Notes: generated from the sequence alone by a model not told the origin. Counted from the stretch's first letter, positions 8,136 to 17,502 are shown. The stretch: DNA of 64,000 nt from an uncultured Eubacteriales bacterium (GCA_900315485.1 OMZI01000005.1:62001-126000); one strand, 5' to 3'. Translations and numbers: made by a program.

Positions 8136-10679
8136 TTAGTGAAAGTATCTCTGCAGGATGCGTGTAAGCTCGTCTTCGATCTCGTCGAGAGAAGCGAAGA
8201 TGATCTCTTGGCCGTACATTTCTCTGAAAACTGCAAAGTCTTCATCGTCTTGATCGTGGTACATATACATGCCGATCGTGCGGATGCCTGCCTTGCGAGC
8301 GTCTTCTACTGCTGATTTTACATCCTTGATGCCTTCTTTGAAGCCACCTCTGTAGTCAGTAGGGAAGCCGTCTGATGCGATGATCAGGATCTTGTCCTTC
8401 TCAGGTCTCATTGAGAGCTGCTTGGCTGCGACACGGATGCTGTAGCCGTCCTTGTTGCCCCAGCCGGATCTTCCGAGGTCTCTGAAGTTGTATGACAGAT
8501 TCGCAGGTGCGACCTCGTCAAACTCCTTGATGACTTCGTGCATGACTCTGTCAGAACCGTTTGCGTCGAACGCAGCGATCTTGAGAGGCATGTGATCCTT
8601 GAAGCCTTCCTCCAGAACAGCGAATGCGTTGCAGCATGCAAATCTTGTTGAGCCCGGACCATTTCCCATCGAGCCGGAATTGTCCATAAGGAGGAATCCG
8701 GCTACGTCTGACTTTACAGGCGCTCCCTTTTTCTTGAACACGTCGATATCGCCCATCGCGAGATTAGCGATCCTTCTTGTGTCAAGCATACCGGATCTTA
8801 AGAACCTCAGATCTGGCTCCTGCTTATTCTTGATAAGCTGGTCGATCTTGCGGTCAAGAGACTTGCCCTTGTTTTCAAGTTCCATAGGGAGCCTTCCTGT
8901 CGGATCGTACTTTCTTACGGATTCTGTGAATTTCACATTGCCTGCGTATCTGGCATCGATATCTCCCATAGGGATCGGTGTCGAAGTAACAGGTTTGAAA
9001 TTCTTAGCCGCCTTGCTGAAGGCTTCATCGAGCTTTGCGTCTGCTTCAGCAATCTCAAAGTCTGCAGATGCCTTCTTTGCAGCTTCTTCCATAGCCTCTT
9101 CGAGGCGGGAAGTGAATTCCTCTTCCGACAGGCTGCTTTCAGAGGCGCTCTCAACGACATTGTTGCTTCCGGTATCGTTGTTCTCTGTGAACAGGCCGTC
9201 TGCGGATTCAATGCCGTCAGTTTCATCGGAGCCGCCAGAAGATTTGCCTGATTTCTCTCCGGATCCGGTTGCGCTGTCGGAGCTGCTTTCTGAGGAGGAG
9301 TCGAAACCGTCTCCGTTTCCTTCTTCTCCGCTGTCGGATGATTCGCTTCCGGCATTATCGGCAGGTTCTCCTCTCTTATCTGAAGCAGAGGAGTCTTTGC
9401 CGGATTTGCCAAGCGATATCCCGCTTGCTGCAGCTTCGTCTGCCTCATCAGATCCTTCGCTGTCGGAATCGTCTTCTCCGTTTTCGGAAGAATTGGTATC
9501 GGCTGCCTTGCCGGAGCTTTTACCTTTTTCGGAATCTGAAGGGTCGTCGCCGTCTTCGCTGTCGCTTTTGACTTTGAACTTTACACCCGGTGCCGAGTCG
9601 TCGTCGAGCTCAGACTCTTCCTTGAGCTTTTCGTAAGTTTCTTTATCGACTTCCATCTCAAGTTCGGTCTGTCCGAAGACACTCTCCGCAGGTGTTCCGT
9701 CGCCCTTTTCCTCAGTGGAAGGGGAGGCGGACATCTTGGTCTTGTCAAGATTTTCAAGAAGCTTATCGACAAGCTTCTCGAGGAACTTCTTGAATGCTTT
9801 TGCATCAGCCTCAACTGAGCAGACGTCAACGATCATGTCCAGAAGGCGATCGAATATGATGCGTCCCTGGTCCATGCATTCCTTGCAGGTCTTTCCGAGT
9901 ACTGCTGCTGCGATCTCCGGTATGAAGCTGGCACACAGATCATGCGCGTCGGTTCCGCCGTATGCTGCGAGGAATCCACGCTGGTAGATACCAAGTGTTG
10001 CAAGCGGATACAGCTGCCCGAGGATCATTACCAGCTTATCGAAGTCGTTAAGGTCAGCAGGGTCTTCTTTGAAGCCGTCCATGTCGCGGAAATCGTCTTC
10101 AAGCCATCTCTTACCGCGGAATGTTTTGCGGTAATTGCCGAAGCCCGGATGGAGCTGCGTGCGGATGTTCTCGATCCTGCCATCCTCGAGTACGTTGAGC
10201 ACATACTTGATGTACTCGAAAAGAAGCTGCTGATTGACGAAAATGCCTTTATTGGCCAGTTCTGCGAAGAACTTTTCGTAATCCGAGTCCTTTGTGAGGC
10301 GACGCGGCTTGCCGAACGCCTTGATGGCGAGCTTGTCGCAAGCTCTGTTGAAGCACATCTTCTGTGCTGCCTCCCAGTCCTTCGCGGTCGTTGATAGCAT
10401 ATGCTGAAGCTCGTGACCGAGAAGGTGATGGACCTGATCGAAAAATTCCTGCGGAGTGTCCGCATCAACCATTCCATATCCGATGTGAATCGTGCAAGGG
10501 TAGGTTCTGCCTGTCTTTTCGTCCTTGAATGCAGGATGCTGATAGCTTCCGTCATCAGGCTCAAGCTCAAATACAGGAATCTTCTTTATGGTGTGTGCAA
10601 GGCACTCAACATATATAAGCGATTCGAAGTGTCTGCGCCATTTGAGCGCAAGGTTGGTCTTTTCTTTCATAGTCAGCAT
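8136..10679 (-). CDS. VWA-domain protein with HExxH metallopeptidase-like N-terminus (CobT-like)
   Basis: 847 aa. The N-terminal third has LLGHELQHML (HExxH, about residues 87-95), matching the putative metallopeptidase domain often joined to VWA proteins. The middle (about 330-500) is very Ser/Asp/Glu/Gly-rich and probably disordered. The C-terminal VWA domain has an intact MIDAS DNSGSMG (about 664) and SDGFPTD (about 768). It lies 12 nt downstream of a MoxR-type ATPase gene; MoxR-VWA pairs act as chaperone or cofactor-insertion machines, and CobS/CobT-like pairs are common in large phages. Start ATG 10679 follows AGGAGGTGATCTT. Substrate unknown. Confidence 0.8.
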   Translation of the reverse strand: MLTMKEKTNLALKWRRHFESLIYVECLAHTIKKIPVFELEPDDGSYQHPAFKDEKTGRTYPCTIHIGYGMVDADTPQEFFDQVHHLLGHELQHMLSTTAKDWEAAQKMCFNRACDKLAIKAFGKPRRLTKDSDYEKFFAELANKGIFVNQQLLFEYIKYVLNVLEDGRIENIRTQLHPGFGNYRKTFRGKRWLEDDFRDMDGFKEDPADLNDFDKLVMILGQLYPLATLGIYQRGFLAAYGGTDAHDLCASFIPEIAAAVLGKTCKECMDQGRIIFDRLLDMIVDVCSVEADAKAFKKFLEKLVDKLLENLDKTKMSASPSTEEKGDGTPAESVFGQTELEMEVDKETYEKLKEESELDDDSAPGVKFKVKSDSEDGDDPSDSEKGKSSGKAADTNSSENGEDDSDSEGSDEADEAAASGISLGKSGKDSSASDKRGEPADNAGSESSDSGEEGNGDGFDSSSESSSDSATGSGEKSGKSSGGSDETDGIESADGLFTENNDTGSNNVVESASESSLSEEEFTSRLEEAMEEAAKKASADFEIAEADAKLDEAFSKAAKNFKPVTSTPIPMGDIDARYAGNVKFTESVRKYDPTGRLPMELENKGKSLDRKIDQLIKNKQEPDLRFLRSGMLDTRRIANLAMGDIDVFKKKGAPVKSDVAGFLLMDNSGSMGNGPGSTRFACCNAFAVLEEGFKDHMPLKIAAFDANGSDRVMHEVIKEFDEVAPANLSYNFRDLGRSGWGNKDGYSIRVAAKQLSMRPEKDKILIIASDGFPTDYRGGFKEGIKDVKSAVEDARKAGIRTIGMYMYHDQDDEDFAVFREMYGQEIIFASLDEIEDELTRILQRYFH

Positions 10680-10691
10680 AAGATCACCTCC

Positions 10692-12077
10692 TTAGAATGT
10701 GATCTTGTCACGGACCATGCCGCCTAAGACCATGCGCTCTTCAGGCAGACAGCCGTTCAGGACCTGGATCGTGATACGGTGTGCAAGGCTTGTGGCTTCA
10801 GGGAACCTCTCAACGTCTGCAAGAGCTCTTACGAACCCTCTGATGTTGAGGCATCTTTTAGATACGCGGCCTTGTTCAACAGCACTTTTGAAATCCTTGT
10901 AGACTCTTGAGCATGCCTTGAAGTGTTTCTTGCTGAGCTTGGTATCTTCAGGGAAGTTTGCTCTGAGGAGGCTTTCGATGTCTTCCGGCATCTCGACCTG
11001 GATCCTCGCGAGTCTTGAAGATGTAGCCTCGTTCAGTTCTCTTGTTCCTGCGTAGTCTGAACCGACCGGGTTCATACCGCCCGCAAGAACGCAGTGAGGG
11101 TGAAGCTTGATAGCTCCTTCTCCGCCAGGGAGTACAAGAACGCGCTCTCCGTCAGCAAGAGGGTGTACCAGAGCCTGAAGGAAGTTGGCTTCTGCCATGT
11201 TGATCTCGTCAAACAGCAGAACGCCTCCGTCCTTTGCCCAGTCTACGATCTCCGCCTTGTTCTGGATGATCCTCAGGGATGCACTCTGAGCTTTCAGCAG
11301 CTCGAACTTTGCCGCATCAGCGAGGTAGTTTTCGTATTTCACCGGATCGGCGGATACGAGGACCTTTGCCATTGCGAGCTCAAGGTCAAGGCCTTCAGCT
11401 GCAGAGTTGTCTGTGGACTTTCCTCCGAAGACGGAGTCCATGTCCATGCCTGCGGACATTCCGATCCTGTAGTACGGTTTGCAGTTGAACCATGCAAGTG
11501 TAGTTGTCAGAACGTTCTTGCCCGTTGACTTTTCTCCTTCAAGAAGGAGACCTTCTCCATTGAGCATGCAGATGATTGCATCGTTCATGTAGGAAAATTC
11601 AGTGCTAGGGTTTCCATCCTGATAGATCGGCATTCCGTTAGGCTTGAAGCGCTTTTCAGAGGCATTTGCTACTCTCTCTCTAAGCACGCGTGCTATGAGG
11701 GTAGGGTGCACTCTGTTGTCCTCCATGCATTTGATCATGGCGTCGACTTCTTCTTCCGGAACGGATTCAAAGTCGATGAGGGCTTTTTCAGCTGCGTAAT
11801 CGCCGCCGTTTGCAGATGTCTCTGCGCAGTCAACGTCGATGATGAACGAGAGGGTCTCCGCTCCCGGCCCTACGAGCTTAGCCTCATAGAGCTTCGGGAT
11901 CTCGAAGCCGTCTTCTGCGTAGCCGATCGACAGATCGTCAATGACGGCCTCAACCTTATTTCCCGGAGCTGGTCTGAAGAATACCGGAGTCAGTACCGAC
12001 TTGCCGTCATTCAGAAGCTCTGAGAAGTGATTTGCTCCAGGCTGCAGAAATGTTCCTTTTACTGTGATAGTTTTCAT
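10692..12077 (-). CDS. MoxR/CobS-type AAA+ ATPase
   Basis: 461 aa. After a roughly 130-residue unrelated N-terminal domain come GLLLEGEKSTGKN (Walker A region, about residue 175-183), GGVLLFDEINMA (Walker B), the sensor region AGGMNP and the arginine-containing ATSSRLARI. Walker A ends GKN instead of the usual GKT/S, an unusual substitution at the Mg-coordinating residue. Start ATG 12077 follows AAAGGAGATAACACC. It is transcribed first in a two-gene unit with the VWA protein and is probably its motor. Confidence 0.85.
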   Translation of the reverse strand: MKTITVKGTFLQPGANHFSELLNDGKSVLTPVFFRPAPGNKVEAVIDDLSIGYAEDGFEIPKLYEAKLVGPGAETLSFIIDVDCAETSANGGDYAAEKALIDFESVPEEEVDAMIKCMEDNRVHPTLIARVLRERVANASEKRFKPNGMPIYQDGNPSTEFSYMNDAIICMLNGEGLLLEGEKSTGKNVLTTTLAWFNCKPYYRIGMSAGMDMDSVFGGKSTDNSAAEGLDLELAMAKVLVSADPVKYENYLADAAKFELLKAQSASLRIIQNKAEIVDWAKDGGVLLFDEINMAEANFLQALVHPLADGERVLVLPGGEGAIKLHPHCVLAGGMNPVGSDYAGTRELNEATSSRLARIQVEMPEDIESLLRANFPEDTKLSKKHFKACSRVYKDFKSAVEQGRVSKRCLNIRGFVRALADVERFPEATSLAHRITIQVLNGCLPEERMVLGGMVRDKITF

Positions 12078-12144
12078 GGTGTTATCTCCTTTCGTTAAAT
12101 AGAAAATGACTTCGCGTCACCGCTGCGAAGCCACCGTTTGCTTA

Positions 12145-12187
12145 AACAAAAAAGCACCTGCAATGCCCTAAAGACATACAGGTGCTC
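12145..12187 (-). terminator. Rho-independent terminator after the HU gene
   Basis: On the minus strand AGCACCTG (12186-12179) pairs with CAGGTGCT (12160-12153) and is followed by TTTTTTG. It lies 75 nt downstream of the HU stop. Confidence 0.85.
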
Positions 12188-12261
12188 CGATTGTAAGCTG
12201 AGAATACGTTAATATGAGTATATATTATAGCATTCCGGCTGATTTTACAAGTAGAACTGGG

Positions 12262-12540
12262 CTACTTGTTGACTGCGTCCTTGAGTCCCTTTCCGGCCTT
12301 GAAGGAAGGTACAGTCGCTGCAGGGATGACTACGGTCTCTTCAGGATTGTGAGGGTTTCTTCCGGCCCTTTCCTTACGCTGTCTGGTTTCGAATGTACCG
12401 AAGCCGATAAGTCTTACGCTGTCTTTCTCCTTGAGCGCATCTGTGATTGCTGCAAATACAGCGTCTGTTGCGGCGGCTGCATCTTTCTTGGACAGAAATG
12501 CTTTCTCTGCTACCTTTTCTATAAGTTCTGCTTTGTTCAT
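12262..12540 (-). CDS. HU-family nucleoid protein
   Basis: 92 aa, full family length. It begins MNKAELIEKVAEKAFLSKKD and holds the beta-arm signature GFGTFETRQRKERAGRNPHN and VPSFKAGKGLKDAV. HU bends DNA and aids replication, recombination and repression. It has its own RBS (AAGGAGACTCAT) and terminator, so it is probably a separate transcript. Confidence 0.95.
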   Translation of the reverse strand: MNKAELIEKVAEKAFLSKKDAAAATDAVFAAITDALKEKDSVRLIGFGTFETRQRKERAGRNPHNPEETVVIPAATVPSFKAGKGLKDAVNK

Positions 12541-12596
12541 ATGAGTCTCCTTGTTTTCTGCTGAAGTATTAGCGTTTTTATTAACACCATCTGGCG

Positions 12597-13139
12597 TTAT
12601 CTGCTTTGGTATTCGGTGTCGTCGCTATCAATAGCTGTATAGCCATAGACGGTAGGAAAGTACTTTCTTCCGCTGTATTCGGCAGGTTCTATGTCCGAAG
12701 GGACATATACGTTTACGAGCCAGCCGGGAAGGGGGATCGCCTTTTTCCCGGATACAGCTATATGGTATTCTCCCCGGTCGTTTTCTGTTTCGGGATCGGC
12801 TTTGATCATAATAAGTCCGGTCGGGTTTCTGCTCAGCCTTGTCAGATATGTGTAGTCAACGATTTTGAACAATATCTCCCTGTATCCCCGCGAGATGACG
12901 TCATATCTTTGCCAGGTCCCGTATCCCAGAAGAGACAGGGCTATAAGAGCCAGAAAAGGAGCAAGTCCTCTTGTGGATGGAACGACCAGCGTTGTGACCG
13001 CAAGAAGAAGCGCTACGGCGCCTATCGTGAGGAGCGGGTTGATCCTGGCTGCGATCGGAGGAGGGAGAGCTTCCGTGTAGATTTGTCTCAGGCTGATACG
13101 GTTCTTCTTTGCTTTGAATCTTTTCTTTTTCTTTTTCAC
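12597..13139 (-). CDS. predicted membrane protein with two N-terminal TM helices
   Basis: 180 aa. It starts with a Lys-rich cytoplasmic stretch (MKKKKKRFKAKK), then two closely spaced hydrophobic segments (about 37-53 and 60-74), then a C-terminal soluble domain of about 100 residues with a beta-rich look. I do not recognise the family. It lies 18 nt downstream of another membrane-anchored protein gene, and both may assemble at the membrane. Spacing suggests co-transcription. Confidence 0.65.
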   Translation of the reverse strand: MKKKKKRFKAKKNRISLRQIYTEALPPPIAARINPLLTIGAVALLLAVTTLVVPSTRGLAPFLALIALSLLGYGTWQRYDVISRGYREILFKIVDYTYLTRLSRNPTGLIMIKADPETENDRGEYHIAVSGKKAIPLPGWLVNVYVPSDIEPAEYSGRKYFPTVYGYTAIDSDDTEYQSR

Positions 13140-13157
13140 TTTTCTTCTCCGTGTTTA

Positions 13158-13763
13158 TTAGAATACGAAATGGAAATACAGTGCAGATGCCACAAGGAAG
13201 AGGACGAGAACTCCGATGAGTACGATCAGCGCAGTATTGACAGGCTTTTCTTCTTCGTAATCTCCGTTAGCATCTTCCGGCTCGATCTCGTCGTAATATC
13301 CGTCTGAATTCACCAGCTCGTTGATTTCGTCCTCTATCTGCTGCTGTTCTATTTCTGAATAGTCAAAGAGGGCGTTAGCTACTTTCGTGGCGACCCGGTT
13401 TCTGAATCGCTTGAGGCGGCGAGGATTTTCTGCAGTTTCCTGTCCATCATTTTCTTCGAACTCCGCTTCTATGGAGTCTTCTATCTCGCTCTTACTGAAG
13501 CCCGCGTAGGCTGGTGAGAATTCGGACAGGGCGTTTGTGTATTCTGCATGCACGCGGTCCTCTGCTCTTCTTTCCTGCATCAGTACCCTTGAGGCTCCGG
13601 CAGCTCTCCGCTCTTTCTCTCTCATCTCGGCAAGAAGCGTGGTAGTTCCATCGCTCCTCGGGTGGAGTCTGACCTTTCTGACCTCATCAAACGAGTATGT
13701 GCTGCGTGACAGCGGTCTGCACCACAGGCTTATTTTAGTGTAATGCTCCTCTATTATGCTCAA
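13158..13763 (-). CDS. C-tail-anchored membrane protein, unknown
   Basis: 201 aa. Soluble, charged N-terminal region with a helical Arg/Glu-rich middle, an acidic linker (about 155-172) and a single C-terminal hydrophobic segment (TALIVLIGVLVLFLVASALYF, about 176-196) that would anchor it with the bulk in the cytoplasm. No family recognised. It precedes the two-TM protein in the same unit. Confidence 0.65.
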   Translation of the reverse strand: MSIIEEHYTKISLWCRPLSRSTYSFDEVRKVRLHPRSDGTTTLLAEMREKERRAAGASRVLMQERRAEDRVHAEYTNALSEFSPAYAGFSKSEIEDSIEAEFEENDGQETAENPRRLKRFRNRVATKVANALFDYSEIEQQQIEDEINELVNSDGYYDEIEPEDANGDYEEEKPVNTALIVLIGVLVLFLVASALYFHFVF

Positions 13764-13859
13764 GTTCCTGCACCTTTTTTCCTTTCTGTAGGATAGGATA
13801 TTACTTTTACTGTTAAAAAATCAAAGGGTTCGCGCTTATGAATTTAAAAAGTTGAATAA

Positions 13860-15128
13860 TTATTTCAGTTTGAGGCTCTGGATCGCCGCCTTCGCAATCT
13901 TCATCGCGGTCTTCTCCTGCGGTGCCTCATACATAATGGCGATCATGTAGTTATTGCCTCCGCGTTCAACGATGAACATGTCCACGCATCTGATGCCCGG
14001 GTTGCCGTAAGGGTTCTCGGCGCTGGTATAGTCGTAGAGATTGGTCGGCAGGTTCACATATCCTCTGAAGGCAGCCTTTTCATCCGCCAGGGGCTCACCT
14101 TCATAATCGGTGCAGCTTGCTGCAGGATAGTAATGTTTTGAATAATCCGGGTCCAGGAGCAGTGATATCACGCCGTCTATATAAGTGCCCTGCACGTATT
14201 CAGCCGAAAGATCCTTGACGGGCTCTGAAACGCTGAAGACGCCAACGGCCATGCTGGAATCAGCTTTTATATCCATGCTTGATGTAAGGAACACATTTCC
14301 CTTGTTTGCTGCGGCCTGCTGGAACTCTGAAGGCAGTTCAAGAGACAGCTTTCTGTATTCATATGTAGCAAGAGGCGAGAGCTTGGGCTCTTTATATGCC
14401 GCACTTGAGATCATGTAATTAATCATGTCCTGTGCAGTCGTTACCCAGTCAGTAGGCACCACTGTCATAAGCATTGCCGGAACATCGTTCCATCTGAAGT
14501 AACCTGCCACAAGATCAAATCCTTCGATCGAGTATGTGTCGGCAGTAGTCTTGTCTATCAGGACGACATCGTTCGTCACCTTGAGGCTTGCTGCTGTTTT
14601 ATCTTCTGTGAACGGAGGGGTCTGTTCGTCGTCTGAAGCAGAGTAGCTGTTAATCCAAACATTTCTTCCTTCGTTATACGGGAACGGCAGGCCTGTGATA
14701 AATATGCTCATCCGTTTTCCGAAGTCAGACGCTACGTGGTTGAACGGGTCCTGTTCGCTCTCCAGTGCAGAGCTGTCAAGATCGCATTTCAGATAGAACA
14801 CGGCACCCGGCAGGTTCTGGTCATCGCCGGGAACATCGTATCTTATACATGTGTGGTTTACGATGGTCTGCTTCCATGTCTTTGGCACATCGAATGTCAT
14901 GCAGGCGCTTTCGAAGTCTACGGTCTTATATGTGTATTCCTCAAACGGGTTGTCTGTCCTTGTGAAAGGTGTTTCCGCAGAGCTTTCCGCAGGCTCGCTA
15001 TCGGTAATGTCTGCGTCACCGATACCGCCGTATTCACCGTCGTTGTTTCCACAGGAAGAGAGCGGGACGATCATCAGAGCGGCTGCAAGAGCAAATACGA
15101 TCAGTTTCTTCAGTTTGGTAGCTATCAT
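13860..15128 (-). CDS. predicted lipoprotein, unknown function
   Basis: 422 aa from ATG 15128 behind GAAGGTTCAAC; the frame is open further upstream but without a better start. Residues 1-25 form a type II signal peptide (KKLIVFALAAALMIVPLSSC) with lipobox Leu-Ser-Ser-Cys, followed by an acidic linker. The rest is a soluble extracytoplasmic domain, possibly two similar halves. It is divergent from the membrane-anchored MBL-like gene at 15265, from which it is separated by a short shared promoter region. No enzyme motif seen. Confidence 0.75.
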   Translation of the reverse strand: MIATKLKKLIVFALAAALMIVPLSSCGNNDGEYGGIGDADITDSEPAESSAETPFTRTDNPFEEYTYKTVDFESACMTFDVPKTWKQTIVNHTCIRYDVPGDDQNLPGAVFYLKCDLDSSALESEQDPFNHVASDFGKRMSIFITGLPFPYNEGRNVWINSYSASDDEQTPPFTEDKTAASLKVTNDVVLIDKTTADTYSIEGFDLVAGYFRWNDVPAMLMTVVPTDWVTTAQDMINYMISSAAYKEPKLSPLATYEYRKLSLELPSEFQQAAANKGNVFLTSSMDIKADSSMAVGVFSVSEPVKDLSAEYVQGTYIDGVISLLLDPDYSKHYYPAASCTDYEGEPLADEKAAFRGYVNLPTNLYDYTSAENPYGNPGIRCVDMFIVERGGNNYMIAIMYEAPQEKTAMKIAKAAIQSLKLK

Positions 15129-15264
15129 GTTGAACCTTCTTTCGCATATATGCACAATTGGCACTGCTAACTTGTTGGGTTTTTTCTTTTTTGATGGTAT
15201 GATATCAGAATAACACAAGAAAATACCATTCTTTGAATACTACAATGACGCAAGGTGAAGGAAA

Positions 15265-16221
15265 ATGTCAACAAGAAACACCGAAAAAAGGAAAAAAAGA
15301 CGCCGCAGGCGCAAGGTAAAGACTTCTGTCAAGCTCATAACGGCTGTTGTTGTTCTGGTCCTGAGTCTTGGCACTTATACGGGTATCAGGATATATCAGC
15401 TTCGCAACAACCCAGATCCGTACGGAGATATCAGTTCGCAGGATCTGGCGGACGATGATTCCTTTACCGTGGCTGACGGGAGTGCGAATTATACAGTCCT
15501 GAACCTGGGGCAGGGAGAAGCGATAATAGTCAAGGTCGGCAATGTCGAGGCTCTAATAGATACGGGACCGGCGGATAAAAGCAAGGAGCTTATGAAGGCT
15601 CTTAAAGAAAATGTCTCAGGGCAGCTTGAATATCTTGTTATCACCAGCCCGGCTCCGGGAAGAACAGGCGGCATAGGCGCGGTCGTGGACGGGATGAGCG
15701 TAGGAACGTGCGTCTACTGCGACTTAGGCGAGGAGGGCGGTGAGATCCGAGAAAAGCTTTTGAAATGCAAAACGGCGTTCCCGGGCAAAGATATGTCTCT
15801 TGATATGGGCGTGGACGCAACCTTGTCGATCATAAAGCCTGAGGTATCGTCAAGCGATGCAAGAGATCAGTCTCTTGTCACGTATTTCACATACGGGACA
15901 ACAGGATTTGTAGGTTTGTCGGATGCAGGAAAGGAAGAGATATCGAGGGCGTTCGGGGATATAGTAATGAGCAACGTAGTGGTGCTTTCGCAGTATGGAG
16001 CGTCAGAACCGAATATGGCTATCCCTGAAGGTAATTACAGCACAACATTCATTGCATCTGCTGCAAAGGACTCGGGCGTTCCGACTGAAGAGCTGACGGA
16101 TCATCTCAAGGGCTCGGTCCTGACTACAAGCAGCGAGGGGAACATAAACCTTGTATCTACTGGCAGTGTCGTTGAGAGAGTCCTTCCGGCAGAAGAAGAA
16201 ACGAAGGACTCTGAGGAATAG
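15265..16221 (+). CDS. membrane-anchored metallo-beta-lactamase-like protein lacking metal ligands
   Basis: 318 aa. A basic N-terminus (residues 5-20) precedes one TM helix (about 22-40). The outer domain resembles the C-terminal MBL domain of ComEC: VLNLGQGEAIIVKVG followed by ALIDTGP, then LEYLVITSPAPGRTGGIGAV. In active enzymes that last stretch carries HxHxDH; here it reads S-P-A-P-G-R, so the zinc ligands are gone while the GGI turn remains. It is probably a binding or scaffold protein rather than a hydrolase. A terminator follows directly. Confidence 0.7.
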   Translation: MSTRNTEKRKKRRRRRKVKTSVKLITAVVVLVLSLGTYTGIRIYQLRNNPDPYGDISSQDLADDDSFTVADGSANYTVLNLGQGEAIIVKVGNVEALIDTGPADKSKELMKALKENVSGQLEYLVITSPAPGRTGGIGAVVDGMSVGTCVYCDLGEEGGEIREKLLKCKTAFPGKDMSLDMGVDATLSIIKPEVSSSDARDQSLVTYFTYGTTGFVGLSDAGKEEISRAFGDIVMSNVVVLSQYGASEPNMAIPEGNYSTTFIASAAKDSGVPTEELTDHLKGSVLTTSSEGNINLVSTGSVVERVLPAEEETKDSEE

Positions 16222-16238
16222 CTTCAGGTCGATAGGGC

Positions 16239-16266
16239 CGGGGATAATGCATCCCCGGTTTTTTGT
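16239..16266 (+). terminator. Rho-independent terminator
   Basis: CCGGGGAT-aatgc-ATCCCCGG followed by TTTTTTG, just downstream of the MBL-like gene stop at 16221. Confidence 0.85.
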
Positions 16267-16371
16267 TGCTTCCGTACGCTGCATATATTTGCGAAGAAAG
16301 TGCACGCTATCGCTATCATACTGCAATAATATAGCAGATTATGTATATTTTAGATATTATACTGATAAAAT

Positions 16372-16415
16372 GTTGCGGATAACTATTGCATTTACGCAAC
16401 AAAGTGAAGTATAAT
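16372..16415 (+). promoter_or_regulatory. ssb promoter with flanking inverted repeat
   Basis: TTGCAT (16386-16391) and TATAAT (16410-16415) are 18 nt apart. The inverted repeat GTTGCG (16372-16377) / CGCAAC (16395-16400) brackets the -35 box and could be an operator. It lies about 57 nt upstream of the ssb start. Confidence 0.6.
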
Positions 16416-16471
16416 TTCAACATAATAAAGACCAACCAACACAAATTGAAAAACATAGAAAGGCATAGGTT

Positions 16472-16969
16472 ATGAATCAGGTCATATTAATCGGAAGACT
16501 GACAAGAGATGTTGAGCTGTCATACACACCATCCACACAGCAGCCGGTAGCAAAATTCACCCTCGCTGTAGACAAGCCGAGGCGAGAAGGACAGGACCAG
16601 GGTGCTGATTTCATCAGGATCACGGTCTGGGGCAAGCAGGCAGAGACCTGCGAGCGATATCTGTCAAAGGGAAGACAGGCGGCCGTACAGGGAAGGATCC
16701 AGACTGGAAGCTATACAAAGGACGGTGTGACTGTATATACGACTGACGTTGTTGCCGACAGGGTAGAGTTCCTCGGCGGTGGACAGGGCGGTCAGAGCGG
16801 TCAGGAACGCGGACGCGGAAGTGCACCGAGAGACAACGGCCGCACAGGCGGCAGCGGGAACTCGCGCGCAAACAACAGCTATAACAATCCGGACAGCAGA
16901 TTCGGATTCAACGACTTCGACGATCTTCCGGATACTTTCGAAGCAGCAGAAGATGACATCCCGTTCTAA
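16472..16969 (+). CDS. ssb: single-stranded DNA-binding protein
   Basis: 165 aa. N-terminal OB fold with MNQVILIGRLTRDVELSYTP, FTLAVDKP, DFIRITVWGKQAE and the basic GRIQTGSY strand. A Gly/Gln/Arg-rich linker follows, and the canonical acidic tip DDIPF (interaction site for repair and replication enzymes) is intact at the C-terminus. Start ATG 16472 follows AGAAAGGCATAGGTT. It heads a cluster of small genes and a 286-aa protein that may form one operon. Confidence 0.95.
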   Translation: MNQVILIGRLTRDVELSYTPSTQQPVAKFTLAVDKPRREGQDQGADFIRITVWGKQAETCERYLSKGRQAAVQGRIQTGSYTKDGVTVYTTDVVADRVEFLGGGQGGQSGQERGRGSAPRDNGRTGGSGNSRANNSYNNPDSRFGFNDFDDLPDTFEAAEDDIPF

Positions 16970-17006
16970 GCAGACGGGAACCGGATAGGAAGGAGCTACG
17001 GTCGGC

Positions 17007-17255
17007 ATGAATGAAAATGTAACACTTTCTCTTTACGCCGCTCGCGTTAACGCTGGGATGTCAAGGGCGTTTGTGGCGGATGAGCTTGGTATTTCCGCCG
17101 GTACTCTCGGAAAGTATGAGAAGGGAGAGATCGAACCGGGATCGATCGTGTTTGTACAGATGTGCAAGCTTTACGGCGTGCCGTGCGAGATGATCCGGTT
17201 CGAAGAGCGCCTGATAAAGCGCAGAGAGAAAAAGATGAAGAAGGGAGATATCTGA
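17007..17255 (+). CDS. XRE-family HTH regulator
   Basis: 82 aa. The HTH reads SRAFVADELGISAGTLGKYEKGEIEPG, the standard Cro/C1 pattern, followed by a short basic tail (KRREKKMKK). Start behind AAGGAGCTACGGTCGGC. Followed after 1 nt by the next small gene. It could autoregulate the ssb unit; this is inference. Confidence 0.8.
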   Translation: MNENVTLSLYAARVNAGMSRAFVADELGISAGTLGKYEKGEIEPGSIVFVQMCKLYGVPCEMIRFEERLIKRREKKMKKGDI

Positions 17256-17256
17256 T

Positions 17257-17502
17257 ATGAAGGAAAGGCTCATGGTAAGGGGCAAGCGCCACTGGGTCGC
17301 CGACAAGGACGGTAAAGTGCTCCTCGGCAATTATGACACCTATCAGGACGCAAGGAATGCCCTGGTCGAAATGGAACGCGTTGATAAGGAAAATGGTATA
17401 TATGTCGCAAGATTCTATACCGTAGTGGAGGGATTTCTCAACACGCTGAGGCTTAACGGCTACACTGCGATAGAAGACATTTACCTCTGTACGGACCTTT
17501 AG
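17257..17502 (+). CDS. small hypothetical protein
   Basis: 81 aa. Begins MKERLMVRGKRHWVADKDGK and contains GNYDTYQDARNALVEMERV, which weakly resembles the AP2/integrase DNA-binding or Arm-type beta-sheet domain. Too short and divergent for a firm call. RBS AAGGGAGATATCTGAT overlaps the end of the preceding gene. Confidence 0.6.
   Translation: MKERLMVRGKRHWVADKDGKVLLGNYDTYQDARNALVEMERVDKENGIYVARFYTVVEGFLNTLRLNGYTAIEDIYLCTDL

Noticed and set aside
8599..9636. 345-codon open frame opposite the VWA gene
   Set aside because: It is the antisense shadow of the Ser/Asp/Glu-rich linker of the VWA protein; low complexity, no RBS, no family features.
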